A stretch of DNA of 64,000 nt from Nosema muscidifuracis. Lineage: Eukaryota; Microsporidia; Nosematidae. This document shows, piece after piece, positions 55,284-64,000 of the stretch (positions within the stretch are counted from its first letter, which is position 1; each line of letters starts with the position of its first letter). The stretch is from NCBI GenBank assembly GCA_028335825.1, contig JAIOKI010000004.1, positions 434,001-498,000 on the forward strand, written 5' to 3'. The translations under genes were made by a program, and so were the position numbers. Under the pieces are notes generated by a model. That model searched no databases and was not told the origin of the DNA. It worked only from the letters and a program-made list of their open reading frames with translations.

Positions 55284-55989
55284 AAAATCTTTGTTAGATA
55301 TGAAAGATAAAAATGTTACTATTTTTTTGAATAAGAAAACTTTTCAAAAAATATTTTATCAATTAATTATAGAAGTTAAATATTAAATAGTTTATGGTTT
55401 TGTTATGAATTCTATATAATTAATTTATTATTTATCGCTTTTTAGATATTTTTATATATTTATAATTTTTTTGATTGAGTTGATAATTTTTTAATAAATT
55501 AAAAAATTTTGATAGTCGATAAATTTTTAAAGTTGATAAATTTTAAAATATAATAAATTTGAAATTATGAATGTTATTAAAATTTGTGTATGAAATATTT
55601 AATTTAAAAAATAAAAAGATTTCAATAATATAAAAATACAACATAAAATAAATTAAATATATATTTTAATTTAAAATATAAGAGATTTCAATAATATAAA
55701 AATACAACATAAAATTAATTAAATACAACATAAAATTTATTAAATATATATTTTAATAATATAAAAATATAACATTGAAATTTATTAAATATATATTTCA
55801 ATAATATGAAAATACAACATAAAATTTATTTATATATTTTAATTTAAAATATAAGAAGATTTCAATAATATAAAAATACAACATAAAATTTATTAATATA
55901 TATTTTAATAATATAAAAATACAACATAAAATTTATTAATATATATTTTAATTTATTTTTATATAAAAAGAAATAATATTTTTAATTTA

Positions 55990-57360
55990 ATGAGATTGCT
56001 GATAAATATTTTATTTATTCATAAAATATTTACTACAAGTTTTATATTTAAAGATTTGATCGAATCAAATGAACCTGAAATCTGTATAAAAAATATCTAT
56101 TATAAAATTAAGAAATCTGTTTCACTAGGTCCTAGTTTTGCCATAAATGAAAATATTAAGACTAATAAGAATAAGATATTTATTCAATTATATTTTGATC
56201 ATTGTAGAATTATCTATTTAGATGAAGAATTTATTAATGAACTAATTTATCCATATTCTGATTTTCATTGGTCAAATAGAAATTTTAATAGAAATTTAGA
56301 AAAGATGATTAATATTGTTACAAAAGAAATTAAAAAAATAGAATCTGTGAATGACTTGATTATTTTTATAGATATCTTCCCATCAGATAAAATTTATACA
56401 GAAAGTATGAAAAACAATGAAGATTATTTTATCTTCCTTCTAAAATTTAAGTTTTATGATTTAAATATTAAGATTATTGATATTTCAGTTAAAGAATTTA
56501 TTCAAAATGATATCAAAAAATCTTTTTATTATCGATATAGAGAAGAAAATCTTGTTTATTTTTATAGAATAACCAATGATGATACTATAAAATTTGGAAA
56601 GAGATTTAATATATTTTTTCGTAAGAAAAAAAACTTTGCTTTACAATCAATTTTAAATCCAAATGACTCTTCTTATAAAATTATACTTGACCAGATAATT
56701 CGCAATACTAAAAAAACAAAATATTTTTTTAATCATATTCTATATAAAGATCAAATTATTTATAAAAAATCATTCGGTATTTGCTGTTATTTAGTTAAAG
56801 AACTTCTGAACAAAAAAGAATTTATAAAGTATTTAGAAAATTGTTATATTTTTTTTTTCACTAGATTTAACTCTATAAGAAATTTATTAGAAATTGATGG
56901 TAAAGGAAATTTATCTAAAATTGAAACTATAATTCAGATATTTAGATATATGAAAGATATATCTCATGAGAAAGTTAATATTGATAGTTCTATATTTGAA
57001 GAAATAAATGACCTATCAAAAGATATTTTATTTATTATTTATAAAGAGGATAAGAAAAAATTGATAAGTTTATTTAAAAGTTTGATATATGAAGATAGAT
57101 ATGGTCTAAAAATAACATTTCATCTTTACAGGTATTTTAATATGATTTACAATAATTCTTTAATCAATATCGCTAATTATATTAACATCTTTAGCAGCTT
57201 AACAAGTGAAAAAATAATTAATTTTTCGATATCTGAAAGAGATCTTTTTATAATTAAAGAATTAGTACAAAAATTAAAGTACCCTCATCTAAAAATTTTT
57301 GATGAAATGAGATCTTATAATTCGGAAATGATAAATGAAATAAAAAAAATTTCTTGTTAG
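55990..57360 (+). CDS. Secreted family member 1 of 3 (456 aa), unknown function
   Basis: First of three tandem paralogues. The N-terminus MRLLINILFIHKIFTTSFIF is a signal peptide with no other strong membrane helix. The family core is present: YPYSDFHWSNRNFNRNLEKMINIVTKEIKK then NDLIIFIDIFPSDK, matching the YxDFxW, DL and vFP positions of the two downstream genes. The C-terminus has diverged and lacks the IGLRSY block the other two share. The protein is rich in Ile, Lys, Asn and Phe. No known domain is recognised. There is no clear CCC before the ATG. Its last codons and stop are the first unit of a tandem array downstream. Confidence 0.75.
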   Translation: MRLLINILFIHKIFTTSFIFKDLIESNEPEICIKNIYYKIKKSVSLGPSFAINENIKTNKNKIFIQLYFDHCRIIYLDEEFINELIYPYSDFHWSNRNFNRNLEKMINIVTKEIKKIESVNDLIIFIDIFPSDKIYTESMKNNEDYFIFLLKFKFYDLNIKIIDISVKEFIQNDIKKSFYYRYREENLVYFYRITNDDTIKFGKRFNIFFRKKKNFALQSILNPNDSSYKIILDQIIRNTKKTKYFFNHILYKDQIIYKKSFGICCYLVKELLNKKEFIKYLENCYIFFFTRFNSIRNLLEIDGKGNLSKIETIIQIFRYMKDISHEKVNIDSSIFEEINDLSKDILFIIYKEDKKKLISLFKSLIYEDRYGLKITFHLYRYFNMIYNNSLINIANYINIFSSLTSEKIINFSISERDLFIIKELVQKLKYPHLKIFDEMRSYNSEMINEIKKISC

Positions 57361-57919
57361 TGTGACAGATTTACTGATATTTATATTATAATTAAAAAAT
57401 TAAAAATGAAATAAAAAATTCTTGTTAATGTGACGGATTTGATTTTTTTTATATTATAAAAATGAAGTCAAAAAATTTCTTATTATTTTAATGATTTACT
57501 TATATTATAATTAAAAAATTATAAATGAAATAAAAATCTCTTGTTAGTGTGACAGATTTACTAATATTTATATTATAATCAAAAAATTATAAATGAAACA
57601 AAAATTTAATATTATTGTAAATGATTTAATACTTTTAATTTATTTTTTTTTCTTTAGCTCTCCGTTAAACACTAATTTTATTAGAAATTAAATCAAAAAA
57701 ATAATCTAAATTTTTATATTTCAAAGAATAAAATTATTATATTTTTTTAATTTTTAATTAAAAATTTAATTTATTTTTTAATAATTAAGTTCTAAAAAAT
57801 ATCTTCTGTTGAACATTTATATAACAACAAAAATTTAACTTTATAAATTTTATTTAAACAAACAAAATTAAATTTATTATGATATTTTTTAATTTAAAAT
57901 TAAATCGACCCCTTTAATT
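57361..57919. repeat. Array derived from the 3' end of the preceding secreted gene
   Basis: Units with AAAATGAAATAAAAAATTCT, TGTTAGTGTGACAGATTTAC and TTATATTATAATTAAAAAAT repeat about four times between 57340 and 57610; the first unit overlaps the last ten codons and stop of the gene. The right end carries CGACCCCTTTAATT, the promoter of the second family member. Confidence 0.7.
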
Positions 57920-59386
57920 ATGATACTATTTCATTTATTAGTACTAACAGCTTCTCTACAAAATTCATTTGCAAATATTTACCGTTTATTAGATAACAAT
58001 ATATTACTGAATCGTACATGCAAATTTATTAATCAAGTTCATTTAAATGAACCTTTTTGTGTATTAGATGAATCAATACCAACTAAAAGAACCAATATAA
58101 TTTTGTATTTAAACTTAGATCACTTCAAGTACGTAGTGTACAGAAAAAAAAATGAGCCAGAAAGTTTTACAAAATTTTATAACGATTTCGAATGGTCGAT
58201 TGAAGATTATTCTGATGATTTATCTAACAAACTTATTGACGTAATTGCTAACGAATTTTTAAGTAAATTTAAAGTTGGGTATTTTGATTTATTTGTGGAA
58301 GTATTTCCTCAGAACAAATCTATAATAAACACCCACTGCGATAATATAAAAATAACAAAATTTATAGGAGGACTTTTATATAGACTTGATTGTTTGACAA
58401 ACGTAGAGATTAAAATTATCAATAATGTTTTGAAAACATTTTTGAGTAGATACCAGAATTTATTTAATTTTTATAAGAGAAATGATAAAAACAAGACGTT
58501 TTGCTATATCTTTCCAAATAGTGCGATTTCCTTGTTCGATATAATATTTGAAAATACTGAATATTATAAAGAATATAAAAAGATCGATAAAAAAAAGTTA
58601 AATTATATTTCTGGTATTTTTGAAGTAGAAAATAATTTTATAGATTATTGTATTAGTAAAATTTCTAAAAACGGAGAGTATACAGATAAATTTTTTAATT
58701 CTTATTTTGAATCAGATATCAAATTTGAAAATGATTCAAAAGATTTATTAAGCTGCTTATTATACAAGTACATACTAAAAGGATTTTCTTTCATTTTTCC
58801 ATGGGAGTTTTCTAAAGTCATAAAGAGCTATTTGAATTCTAAAAAATTATCTGATATTTTAGATATTCCAGCTATTAAGTATGGAAAAGGAAATCCAGAT
58901 TTTGATAGTGTATTTGAACACTTATGGCAGTTAAATATTGATATGAAAATATCTATTACTCAGTATTTGAATGGAATCGATGATTATAGTATGTTTTTGT
59001 TGAAGGGTATGTACAAGCATTTACAAGAAGATTTCTATGGAGAATTTCAAAATATTTTTAAAAATACTTTGAAATCTAATAAATTTAAAGCAGCATTGAG
59101 AAGTTTTTTGATAAAATTGTTTAATATATTAAGAACTAAAATGAGTCTTTATATAGATATGTGTATGAATATTGATGAAGCTAAGTCTTATAAATATTTC
59201 TTAACGAGATTAGAACAAGTAGGACTTAGAAGTTATACTGAAAAGCAGTTAAAAAGAGACTTCGCTTATATTTTAAGAAATAAACCTGAGCCAAGACTTA
59301 CATTGAATTATAAAAATAGTTCCACTGTAACTTTTAATCGAAATATGTTGGATTTTTTATATAATGAAATCAATAAGCAAGAATAA
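57920..59386 (+). CDS. Secreted family member 2 of 3 (488 aa), unknown function
   Basis: The N-terminus MILFHLLVLTASLQNSFANI is a typical cleavable signal peptide. Shared family blocks are: LLDNNILLNRTCKFINQVHLNEPFCVLDE (aligned with LLDGNELLFKTIDIIEKVQNVKPAFFIDN in member 3), FYNDFEWSIEDYSDDLSNKLIDVIANEF, DLFVEVFPQNK, and near the C-terminus LEQVGLRSYTEKQLKRDFAYILRNK. Cysteines are few. There is no GPI-like hydrophobic tail or catalytic motif. GACCCCTTTAATT directly precedes the ATG, a strong promoter. It is likely secreted into the host cell or exposed on the parasite; this follows from signal peptide and tandem expansion, not from homology. Confidence 0.8.
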   Translation: MILFHLLVLTASLQNSFANIYRLLDNNILLNRTCKFINQVHLNEPFCVLDESIPTKRTNIILYLNLDHFKYVVYRKKNEPESFTKFYNDFEWSIEDYSDDLSNKLIDVIANEFLSKFKVGYFDLFVEVFPQNKSIINTHCDNIKITKFIGGLLYRLDCLTNVEIKIINNVLKTFLSRYQNLFNFYKRNDKNKTFCYIFPNSAISLFDIIFENTEYYKEYKKIDKKKLNYISGIFEVENNFIDYCISKISKNGEYTDKFFNSYFESDIKFENDSKDLLSCLLYKYILKGFSFIFPWEFSKVIKSYLNSKKLSDILDIPAIKYGKGNPDFDSVFEHLWQLNIDMKISITQYLNGIDDYSMFLLKGMYKHLQEDFYGEFQNIFKNTLKSNKFKAALRSFLIKLFNILRTKMSLYIDMCMNIDEAKSYKYFLTRLEQVGLRSYTEKQLKRDFAYILRNKPEPRLTLNYKNSSTVTFNRNMLDFLYNEINKQE

Positions 59387-59647
59387 ATATTTCAGATTTT
59401 TTTAAACAAAAAATGTAAGTTTTTTTTTATAATAAATTGTCTTTAGATTATTTTACAATATACGTCATAATAAAAACAAAAATAAGATTTTTATTTTGTT
59501 TGTTATACCAACAAATTAAAGATCTAAATTAAAAGTTAGATTAAAACGGGATATACAAAAATATATGAAATCTTATTCAAATATAAATTGTTTTTAAAAT
59601 CACTTACGTATTTATTTTTATTTTAAAATTTATTAATTTAGTACCTT

Positions 59648-61087
59648 ATGTTTATATTAATAATTATAAAGTTTGTTCTTGGATTAGAAAAATATGAAAA
59701 TATGTTTTCCAACATATTTTCATTGCTTGATGGTAATGAATTACTTTTTAAAACAATCGATATTATTGAGAAAGTACAAAATGTTAAACCTGCTTTTTTT
59801 ATAGATAATGATTTGATAATTAAACATGACAATGTCGTAGTAACTTTGTATAAAGAGCATATAGAAATTAAGGTTATGTTTAAAAATATACGAACTATAG
59901 CTTATAGTAGGTATTATCAAGATTTTAAATGGGGATTAGATGAATATACAGATGATTTATGTACTACTATGGCATCTTTCGTTAGTAAAGGATTAAGAAG
60001 GGTTGCTAAGTTAAAAGATATGTATATTTTTATAAAAGTTTTTCCTGATCACGATCGTTTGATAATAAATGAAGAGGTACTAATTAAAGAAAACGAATTT
60101 TTAAAAAAATTAGGAAATAGATTAACAAAAGAAAATATAAATAATATAAAGATTATTGATAATATAATGTTTCAATATTATAAAAAAGGATTCAAAAAAT
60201 GTTTTTTTTATGAATATACTTACAATAATGGTACATTATATTATCCAATACCTTGTGATAATAAATTACTTATGAATTATATTAATCCAGAAAAAGATTA
60301 TACTAAGAAATATGGAAGAAGTAACGAAAATATGTTTGAAAATTTATTTCCAATAACTGGAAGTGATAAATCTTTTAATAGATACGTAATTGAGAAAATT
60401 AGTACTGACAAAAAACATGCAGAATATTTTTTTAAAAGTATCCTTCTATCTACAGTTAAATTTGATCATTGCTCTTTAGGTCTAAATTTTTATTTGTTAA
60501 AGGATTTAATAGAACATCCATCAATTATAACTCTTTTAAAAAATTCAACCCAATTTTTAAATTTAGTAAAAAAAATTAAATTAGAAAACAATGATTTTTT
60601 ATTAGAATCGTACGACAATCTAAAAAAAACAATCTACAATATTTATATATGTAATAAGTCAAGAAAAAGCACATTATCAAATTTTTATAATCAACTTGAA
60701 GATGGATGTTGTCTTTTATTAACGTACATATTTATAAATCATAAAAAAGAATTTATAGAAACAGTACAAGATATTTTAAATAATGATTCTATAAAATGTA
60801 GATTACATTTTTTTTTGAATATATTTTTAATTAATTTTCAAATTACTTTACAGAACAAAATATCTTTTTATATTTTCTTGTTCAATAAAGTTACGAAATC
60901 AAAATCACCACTTTATTTTATATCAGATTATAAGAAGATTGGATTAAGAAGTTATTGTTATAAATCTTTTGAAAAGGATTTTGAGATTATTTCTAAGAAA
61001 GCTAGTAAATTTAAGATTAATGTGAATTATGAAAAAAATCTTGCACGTACTTTAAATTCTTCAATGATTCATGTTTTAAGAGGATAA
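59648..61087 (+). CDS. Secreted family member 3 of 3 (479 aa), unknown function
   Basis: Starts MFILIIIKFVLGLEKYENMF, a short hydrophobic signal segment, then FSLLDGNELLFKTIDIIEKV, YYQDFKWGLDEYTDDLCTTMASFVSKGLRR, MYIFIKVFPDHDR, and a C-terminal DYKKIGLRSYCYKSFEKDFEIISKK that aligns with the same region of member 2. It is closer to member 2 than to member 1. A short frame antisense to the N-terminus is a shadow. TTTAGTACCTT lies before the ATG, so the CCC element is weak. The 261 bp upstream has no array and no other gene. Confidence 0.78.
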   Translation: MFILIIIKFVLGLEKYENMFSNIFSLLDGNELLFKTIDIIEKVQNVKPAFFIDNDLIIKHDNVVVTLYKEHIEIKVMFKNIRTIAYSRYYQDFKWGLDEYTDDLCTTMASFVSKGLRRVAKLKDMYIFIKVFPDHDRLIINEEVLIKENEFLKKLGNRLTKENINNIKIIDNIMFQYYKKGFKKCFFYEYTYNNGTLYYPIPCDNKLLMNYINPEKDYTKKYGRSNENMFENLFPITGSDKSFNRYVIEKISTDKKHAEYFFKSILLSTVKFDHCSLGLNFYLLKDLIEHPSIITLLKNSTQFLNLVKKIKLENNDFLLESYDNLKKTIYNIYICNKSRKSTLSNFYNQLEDGCCLLLTYIFINHKKEFIETVQDILNNDSIKCRLHFFLNIFLINFQITLQNKISFYIFLFNKVTKSKSPLYFISDYKKIGLRSYCYKSFEKDFEIISKKASKFKINVNYEKNLARTLNSSMIHVLRG

Positions 61088-61658
61088 TAAATTCTTTTTT
61101 GTACAATTAGAGTTAAATTTTTTAGTATTTAAAAGTATAATTAATTTACCTGTCAAAAATCACAATAAATTTCTCATATTTAGTTAAATTTTCTAGTATT
61201 TAAAAGTATAATTAATTTACCTGTCAAAAATCACAATAAATTTCACATATTTAGTTAAATTTTCTAGTATTTAAAAGTATAATTAATTTACCTGTCAAAA
61301 ATCACAATAAATTCTAAATAATTTATAGATTTACAATTTAAAGATTTTTGGTATAAATTATTTATAAAGTATTATTTTCATATTTCTATGCAATTTTTGT
61401 GATATTTTACATATCTCTATGCATAGTTTTTTCCATATTTTTTAAGTATTATGTTCTATTCAATGAATATACTTTTAACACTCAAGGAATATTCTTTTAA
61501 TATATAATAAATACAATTTTATACTCAATGAATATTCTTTTAATACTCAATGAATACACTTTTAATACTCAAAATTATGTATTTAAATATAATGAATATA
61601 CATAATTTTAAAATAATACTTTTTCTTAAAAATATCTTTTAATTATTTTTACCCCTCC
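61088..61658. repeat. Three-copy 71-bp tandem repeat upstream of CLP1
   Basis: A 71-bp unit beginning GTTAAATTTTCTAGTATTTA and including TTACCTGTCAAAAATCACAA starts at 61112, 61183 and 61254, with only single-base differences. Further right (about 61440-61590) are short ACTCAATGAATATTCTTTTA repeats. TTTTACCCCTCC at the right end is the CLP1 promoter. Confidence 0.85.
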
Positions 61659-62771
61659 ATGGAACTCACCCTTACTAAAAATCAAGAATACCGAGTTGAA
61701 GTAAACGAGAACCAGAAATTTAAATTAATGGTTCTTTCAGGAACAGCAGAAATTAAAGGACAAGAATTGATTAATGAAAAATGGTATACTTTAAAAAATA
61801 CTAAAACCTTTTTGTTTACATACGATGGATGTAAATTAAAAATAGATGGAACATGTGATTTACAATTTATATCATCAATTACAAATGTTCCTAAAATTTT
61901 TGAATTATTTAATGATCTCGTCAGTACAAAACTTAACGAAAAAACGTTTCTTGTCACAGGAAATGGTCGAACTACTTTTTGTACGACATTAATAAATTAT
62001 TTTATACGATTACATAAAAAAGTTTTGTTTACAGAAATCGATCTCAAAAAAGGTAATATATTTCCTGGGAGTCTAAGTTCAATACATATAGATACATTAA
62101 TAGATTATAATGAACATATTAAATTAAAAAATACATTATCTTTTTTTTATGGTAACACAGAAATTAAAAATAAAGATTTGTATTTTTTATTAATTGATAG
62201 ATTAACAGAAGCTATTAATAAGAAACAAGTAGATGATATTCATTTGATACTAGCACCAGAAGAAAATAGTAAATATTATCAAGATGTTATTAAGAAATTT
62301 AAAGTAGATAGATTTATTTGTGTAGGTGATGAAAGAAAATATAATCAAATAGATGTACCTATTTCTAAAACTTATATACAACAAAGTGGATATATTAATG
62401 AAAATATTTTAGAAAAAAGTATGTCAAGATATTTTAATGGGAATAATAACGAATACACACCATTTTCTTTTAATGTAAAACGTAAATGGAATGTAGTAAG
62501 AATTGGAGAAGAATGTTTAGCACCAGAAAGTGCTTTACCTTTAGGAAGTACTAGAAAATTAGATACATTAGAAATTAAAGAAGTAAATTTAATTAATAAT
62601 AGTATATTAGCTATATCAGAAGCAAAAAATATAGAAGATATTTTAAAATTACCTGTACTTGGATATTGTGTAGTAATCAATCAAGAAACATTTAAAATTT
62701 TATGTATTCAATCAAAATTACCAAAATACAGTTATTTTATTCAAGGAGATATAAAATATATGGATTTATAA
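61659..62771 (+). CDS. CLP1: mRNA cleavage/polyadenylation factor CLP1
   Basis: A subunit of the 3'-end processing factor (CF IA in yeast); the human protein is also an RNA 5'-kinase. The N-terminal beta domain is clear: YRVEVNENQKFKLMVLSGTAEIKGQELI, then TKTFLFTYDGCKLKIDGTCDLQFIS (family GTAEIFGTEL and FTW.GC.L.V.G). The central ATPase domain has FLVTGNGRTTFCTTLINYF, IDLKKGNIFPGSLS and DRFICVGDERKY. The P-loop has lost its lysine (GNGRTT where GxxxxGKS/T is expected), so kinase activity is probably absent. The C-terminal domain (NNSILAISEA, LPVLGYCVVIN) is kept. At 370 residues it is shorter than yeast Clp1 (445). CCCCTCC directly precedes the ATG. Confidence 0.9.
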   Translation: MELTLTKNQEYRVEVNENQKFKLMVLSGTAEIKGQELINEKWYTLKNTKTFLFTYDGCKLKIDGTCDLQFISSITNVPKIFELFNDLVSTKLNEKTFLVTGNGRTTFCTTLINYFIRLHKKVLFTEIDLKKGNIFPGSLSSIHIDTLIDYNEHIKLKNTLSFFYGNTEIKNKDLYFLLIDRLTEAINKKQVDDIHLILAPEENSKYYQDVIKKFKVDRFICVGDERKYNQIDVPISKTYIQQSGYINENILEKSMSRYFNGNNNEYTPFSFNVKRKWNVVRIGEECLAPESALPLGSTRKLDTLEIKEVNLINNSILAISEAKNIEDILKLPVLGYCVVINQETFKILCIQSKLPKYSYFIQGDIKYMDL

Positions 62772-63008
62772 ATTGATATTGTAAAGGAGTTTATTAAAAA
62801 AATTATACTAAAATATATTAATTATTATCTATATATATTATATTTAATAAATTTTATTAAAATATATCAATCATTATATTAATATAAATTATTGTATATC
62901 AATTATTATATGAAAATATATTATATCATTATATCAATATAAATAATTTTATATTAATTATTATACTAAAACTAATTAAAATCATACTAATATTAATATA
63001 TATTAAAT
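62772..63008. other. Low-complexity spacer between CLP1 and LTN1
   Basis: The two genes converge here. The 237 bp are almost entirely A/T with loose ATATTAATTATTATA repeats. No gene or structured element is seen. Confidence 0.5.
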
Positions 63009-64000
63009 TTAATAAATTTTATTAATATATTGGTAATGGCTTCCTACATAATGGACAATTATTTTTTTATATCCTGATCTCCATTTATCAATACATTTAT
63101 TATGAAATTTATTATTACAATGAATACAAATATATTTAGGAAAAGATCCATCTATTAAATGTAAAATAAAATAACAAATATAACATTCTTGTACTCCCAT
63201 ACTTTTTTGATCAATATTAATTTTCCAAAGATTAATTACTTCCATAAATTTAGAAGTTCTTCTTAACATCTCAGATATTTTTAAATTTAATAAACTCTTT
63301 TTTTCTACATTAGTATTAAAATCAGGTTTTTTTAAAGGATAATCAAATGGAATTCTTATAGAACAATCAAAATCATTTCCATCAATAATATATTTTAAAT
63401 TAATTAATGTACCATTACTTCTTATAGAATATTTACATTCTACTTCACTAATATTATATTCAGCTTCCTTAATTATTAATTTATTTAGATCTATATTTGT
63501 TTTAATATATTTCTCATATAATGAAGGAAAAAGAAATGCTAACATTTCTTGAATATTTTTCGATAAATTATCATACATCATTTTAAAATTATTAGATTTA
63601 CTAATCATCTTTTCAATAAAAAACATTAAGTTTAAATTTCTAATCTTCATTAAAATATTTGGTAAAAAAATCCAAAATAAATCTTGTCGTCTTGGCATTC
63701 CTGAAATTACAAAATTAAAAAGTTCATTTTCATCGATCGTATCTTCTAATTGTGAAAGACTAAAATTATTTATAAATGAATTACTAAAATAATTATATAT
63801 TTCTTCAAGTATAGGTTCATATATAATAAATCTCTCTGATTTTAAATTTTTATCTTCTAAAATCTTATCATTTTCAATTAAATCTATAAATTTAAAAATA
63901 TCATTTTCTTTCTTAATATTTTCTAAATAAATCTTTAACGATTTATTACTTAAATATGAAACATCAATTATTTCAATTAAAAATCCTCTTGAAATCTTTA
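63009..64000 (-). CDS. LTN1: E3 ubiquitin ligase listerin (LTN1), 3' part; RING split by an A-run
   Basis: The frame is open without a start from the right edge, so this is the C-terminal 330 residues of a longer gene. Listerin ubiquitinates nascent chains stuck on 60S subunits. The C-terminal RWD-like region (SIRIPFDYPLKKPDF, then INLWKINIDQKSMGVQECYICY) leads into the listerin RING: CYICYFILHLIDGSFPKYICIHCNNKFHNKCIDKW, which matches ECAICYSVIHG, KACRTCKHKFHSACLYKW. The last zinc pair, CPLCRKPLPIY with stop at 63022, lies in another frame after a run of seven A's (63062-63068); one more A would join them. The frame as given ends KKIIVHYVGSHYQY instead. Either the run length is a sequencing error or the RING is really broken. 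Confidence 0.85.
   Translation of the reverse strand, partial: KISRGFLIEIIDVSYLSNKSLKIYLENIKKENDIFKFIDLIENDKILEDKNLKSERFIIYEPILEEIYNYFSNSFINNFSLSQLEDTIDENELFNFVISGMPRRQDLFWIFLPNILMKIRNLNLMFFIEKMISKSNNFKMMYDNLSKNIQEMLAFLFPSLYEKYIKTNIDLNKLIIKEAEYNISEVECKYSIRSNGTLINLKYIIDGNDFDCSIRIPFDYPLKKPDFNTNVEKKSLLNLKISEMLRRTSKFMEVINLWKINIDQKSMGVQECYICYFILHLIDGSFPKYICIHCNNKFHNKCIDKWRSGYKKIIVHYVGSHYQYINKIY

Larger units (their letters stand above)
53105..55989. other. 2.9-kb gene-poor region with arrays, a micro-ORF and a gene relic
   Basis: The first 700 bp downstream of the RdRP show nothing. About 53870-54135 repeats a unit with AAGTTTTACTAATAATATGA and GATAAAATAGTTTTATAAAT. A cysteine-rich micro-ORF (54437-54607) and a broken secreted-protein relic (54976-55283) follow. 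About 54790-54940 repeats AATATATTAGTATTAATTTAC units. About 55590-55950 is an array of TTTCAATAATATAAAAATAC plus AACATAAAATTTATTAA units running up to the first secreted-family gene. Confidence 0.55.

Noticed and set aside
1-64000. Transposons, LTR elements or Polinton-like elements
   Set aside because: I found no reverse transcriptase, integrase, transposase, capsid or long terminal repeats; all repeats seen are short tandem arrays.

Overview
The window is nuclear DNA of a microsporidian: an obligate intracellular, fungus-related parasite with a reduced genome. The evidence is intronless, often shortened eukaryotic core genes (MCM6, PCNA, DNA polymerase alpha, NOG1, CBF5, RPS6, RIO1, tRNase Z, CLP1), extreme A+T richness, and a run of C's (CCC to CCCCC) a few bases upstream of most start codons. 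That run is the known microsporidian promoter signature; I used it to choose several starts, and to flag places where it stands in front of no reading frame. I cannot name the species.

Layout. 0-10 kb: the 5' end of an unrecognised gene off the left edge, a Pch2/TRIP13 ATPase, a two-finger C2H2 protein, RanGAP, a 67-residue unknown, a NAA50-like acetyltransferase with its 3' end tandemly triplicated, and a WNK-like kinase. 10-19.5 kb: tRNA-Asp, glucose-6-phosphate isomerase, tRNA-Ser, an RRM-like protein, a BIR protein, RPS6, a Pus8/Pus9-type pseudouridine synthase divergent from GWT1 across a 30-bp palindromic promoter, and a RhoGAP. 21-29 kb: two tiny genes, a Ulp1-type SUMO protease, MCM6, a small membrane protein, NOG1 and APC10. 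29.4-46 kb: a candidate H/ACA-like RNA, DNA polymerase alpha, a bacterial-type asparagine synthetase (AsnA), an ARL8-like GTPase, an unknown, RPC17, RRB1, CBF5, PCNA, tRNase Z, RIO1 and a repeat-rich coiled-coil protein. 46.6-53.1 kb: a 2161-residue cellular RNA-dependent RNA polymerase. 53.1-56 kb: a gene-poor stretch with a cysteine-rich micro-ORF and a gene relic. 56-61 kb: three tandem secreted paralogues. 61.6-64 kb: CLP1 and the 3' end of listerin (LTN1), running off the right edge.

How the genes work together. Most are nuclear or nucleolar housekeeping: replication (MCM6, POL1, PCNA), ribosome assembly (NOG1, RRB1, RIO1, CBF5, RPS6), tRNA and mRNA maturation (TRZ1, Pus8/9, CLP1, RPC17), and cell cycle or meiosis (BIR protein, APC10, Ulp1, Pch2, RanGAP). 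GWT1 shows that GPI anchors are made. The polymerase points to an active RNA-silencing lineage of microsporidia. The secreted trio is the best candidate for host-facing, lineage-specific proteins.

Between genes, almost every gap longer than 300 bp is filled by A/T-rich tandem arrays with periods of about 30-90 bp, and the same process has put in-frame repeats into at least five proteins. I saw no transposon, retroelement, CRISPR array or rRNA.
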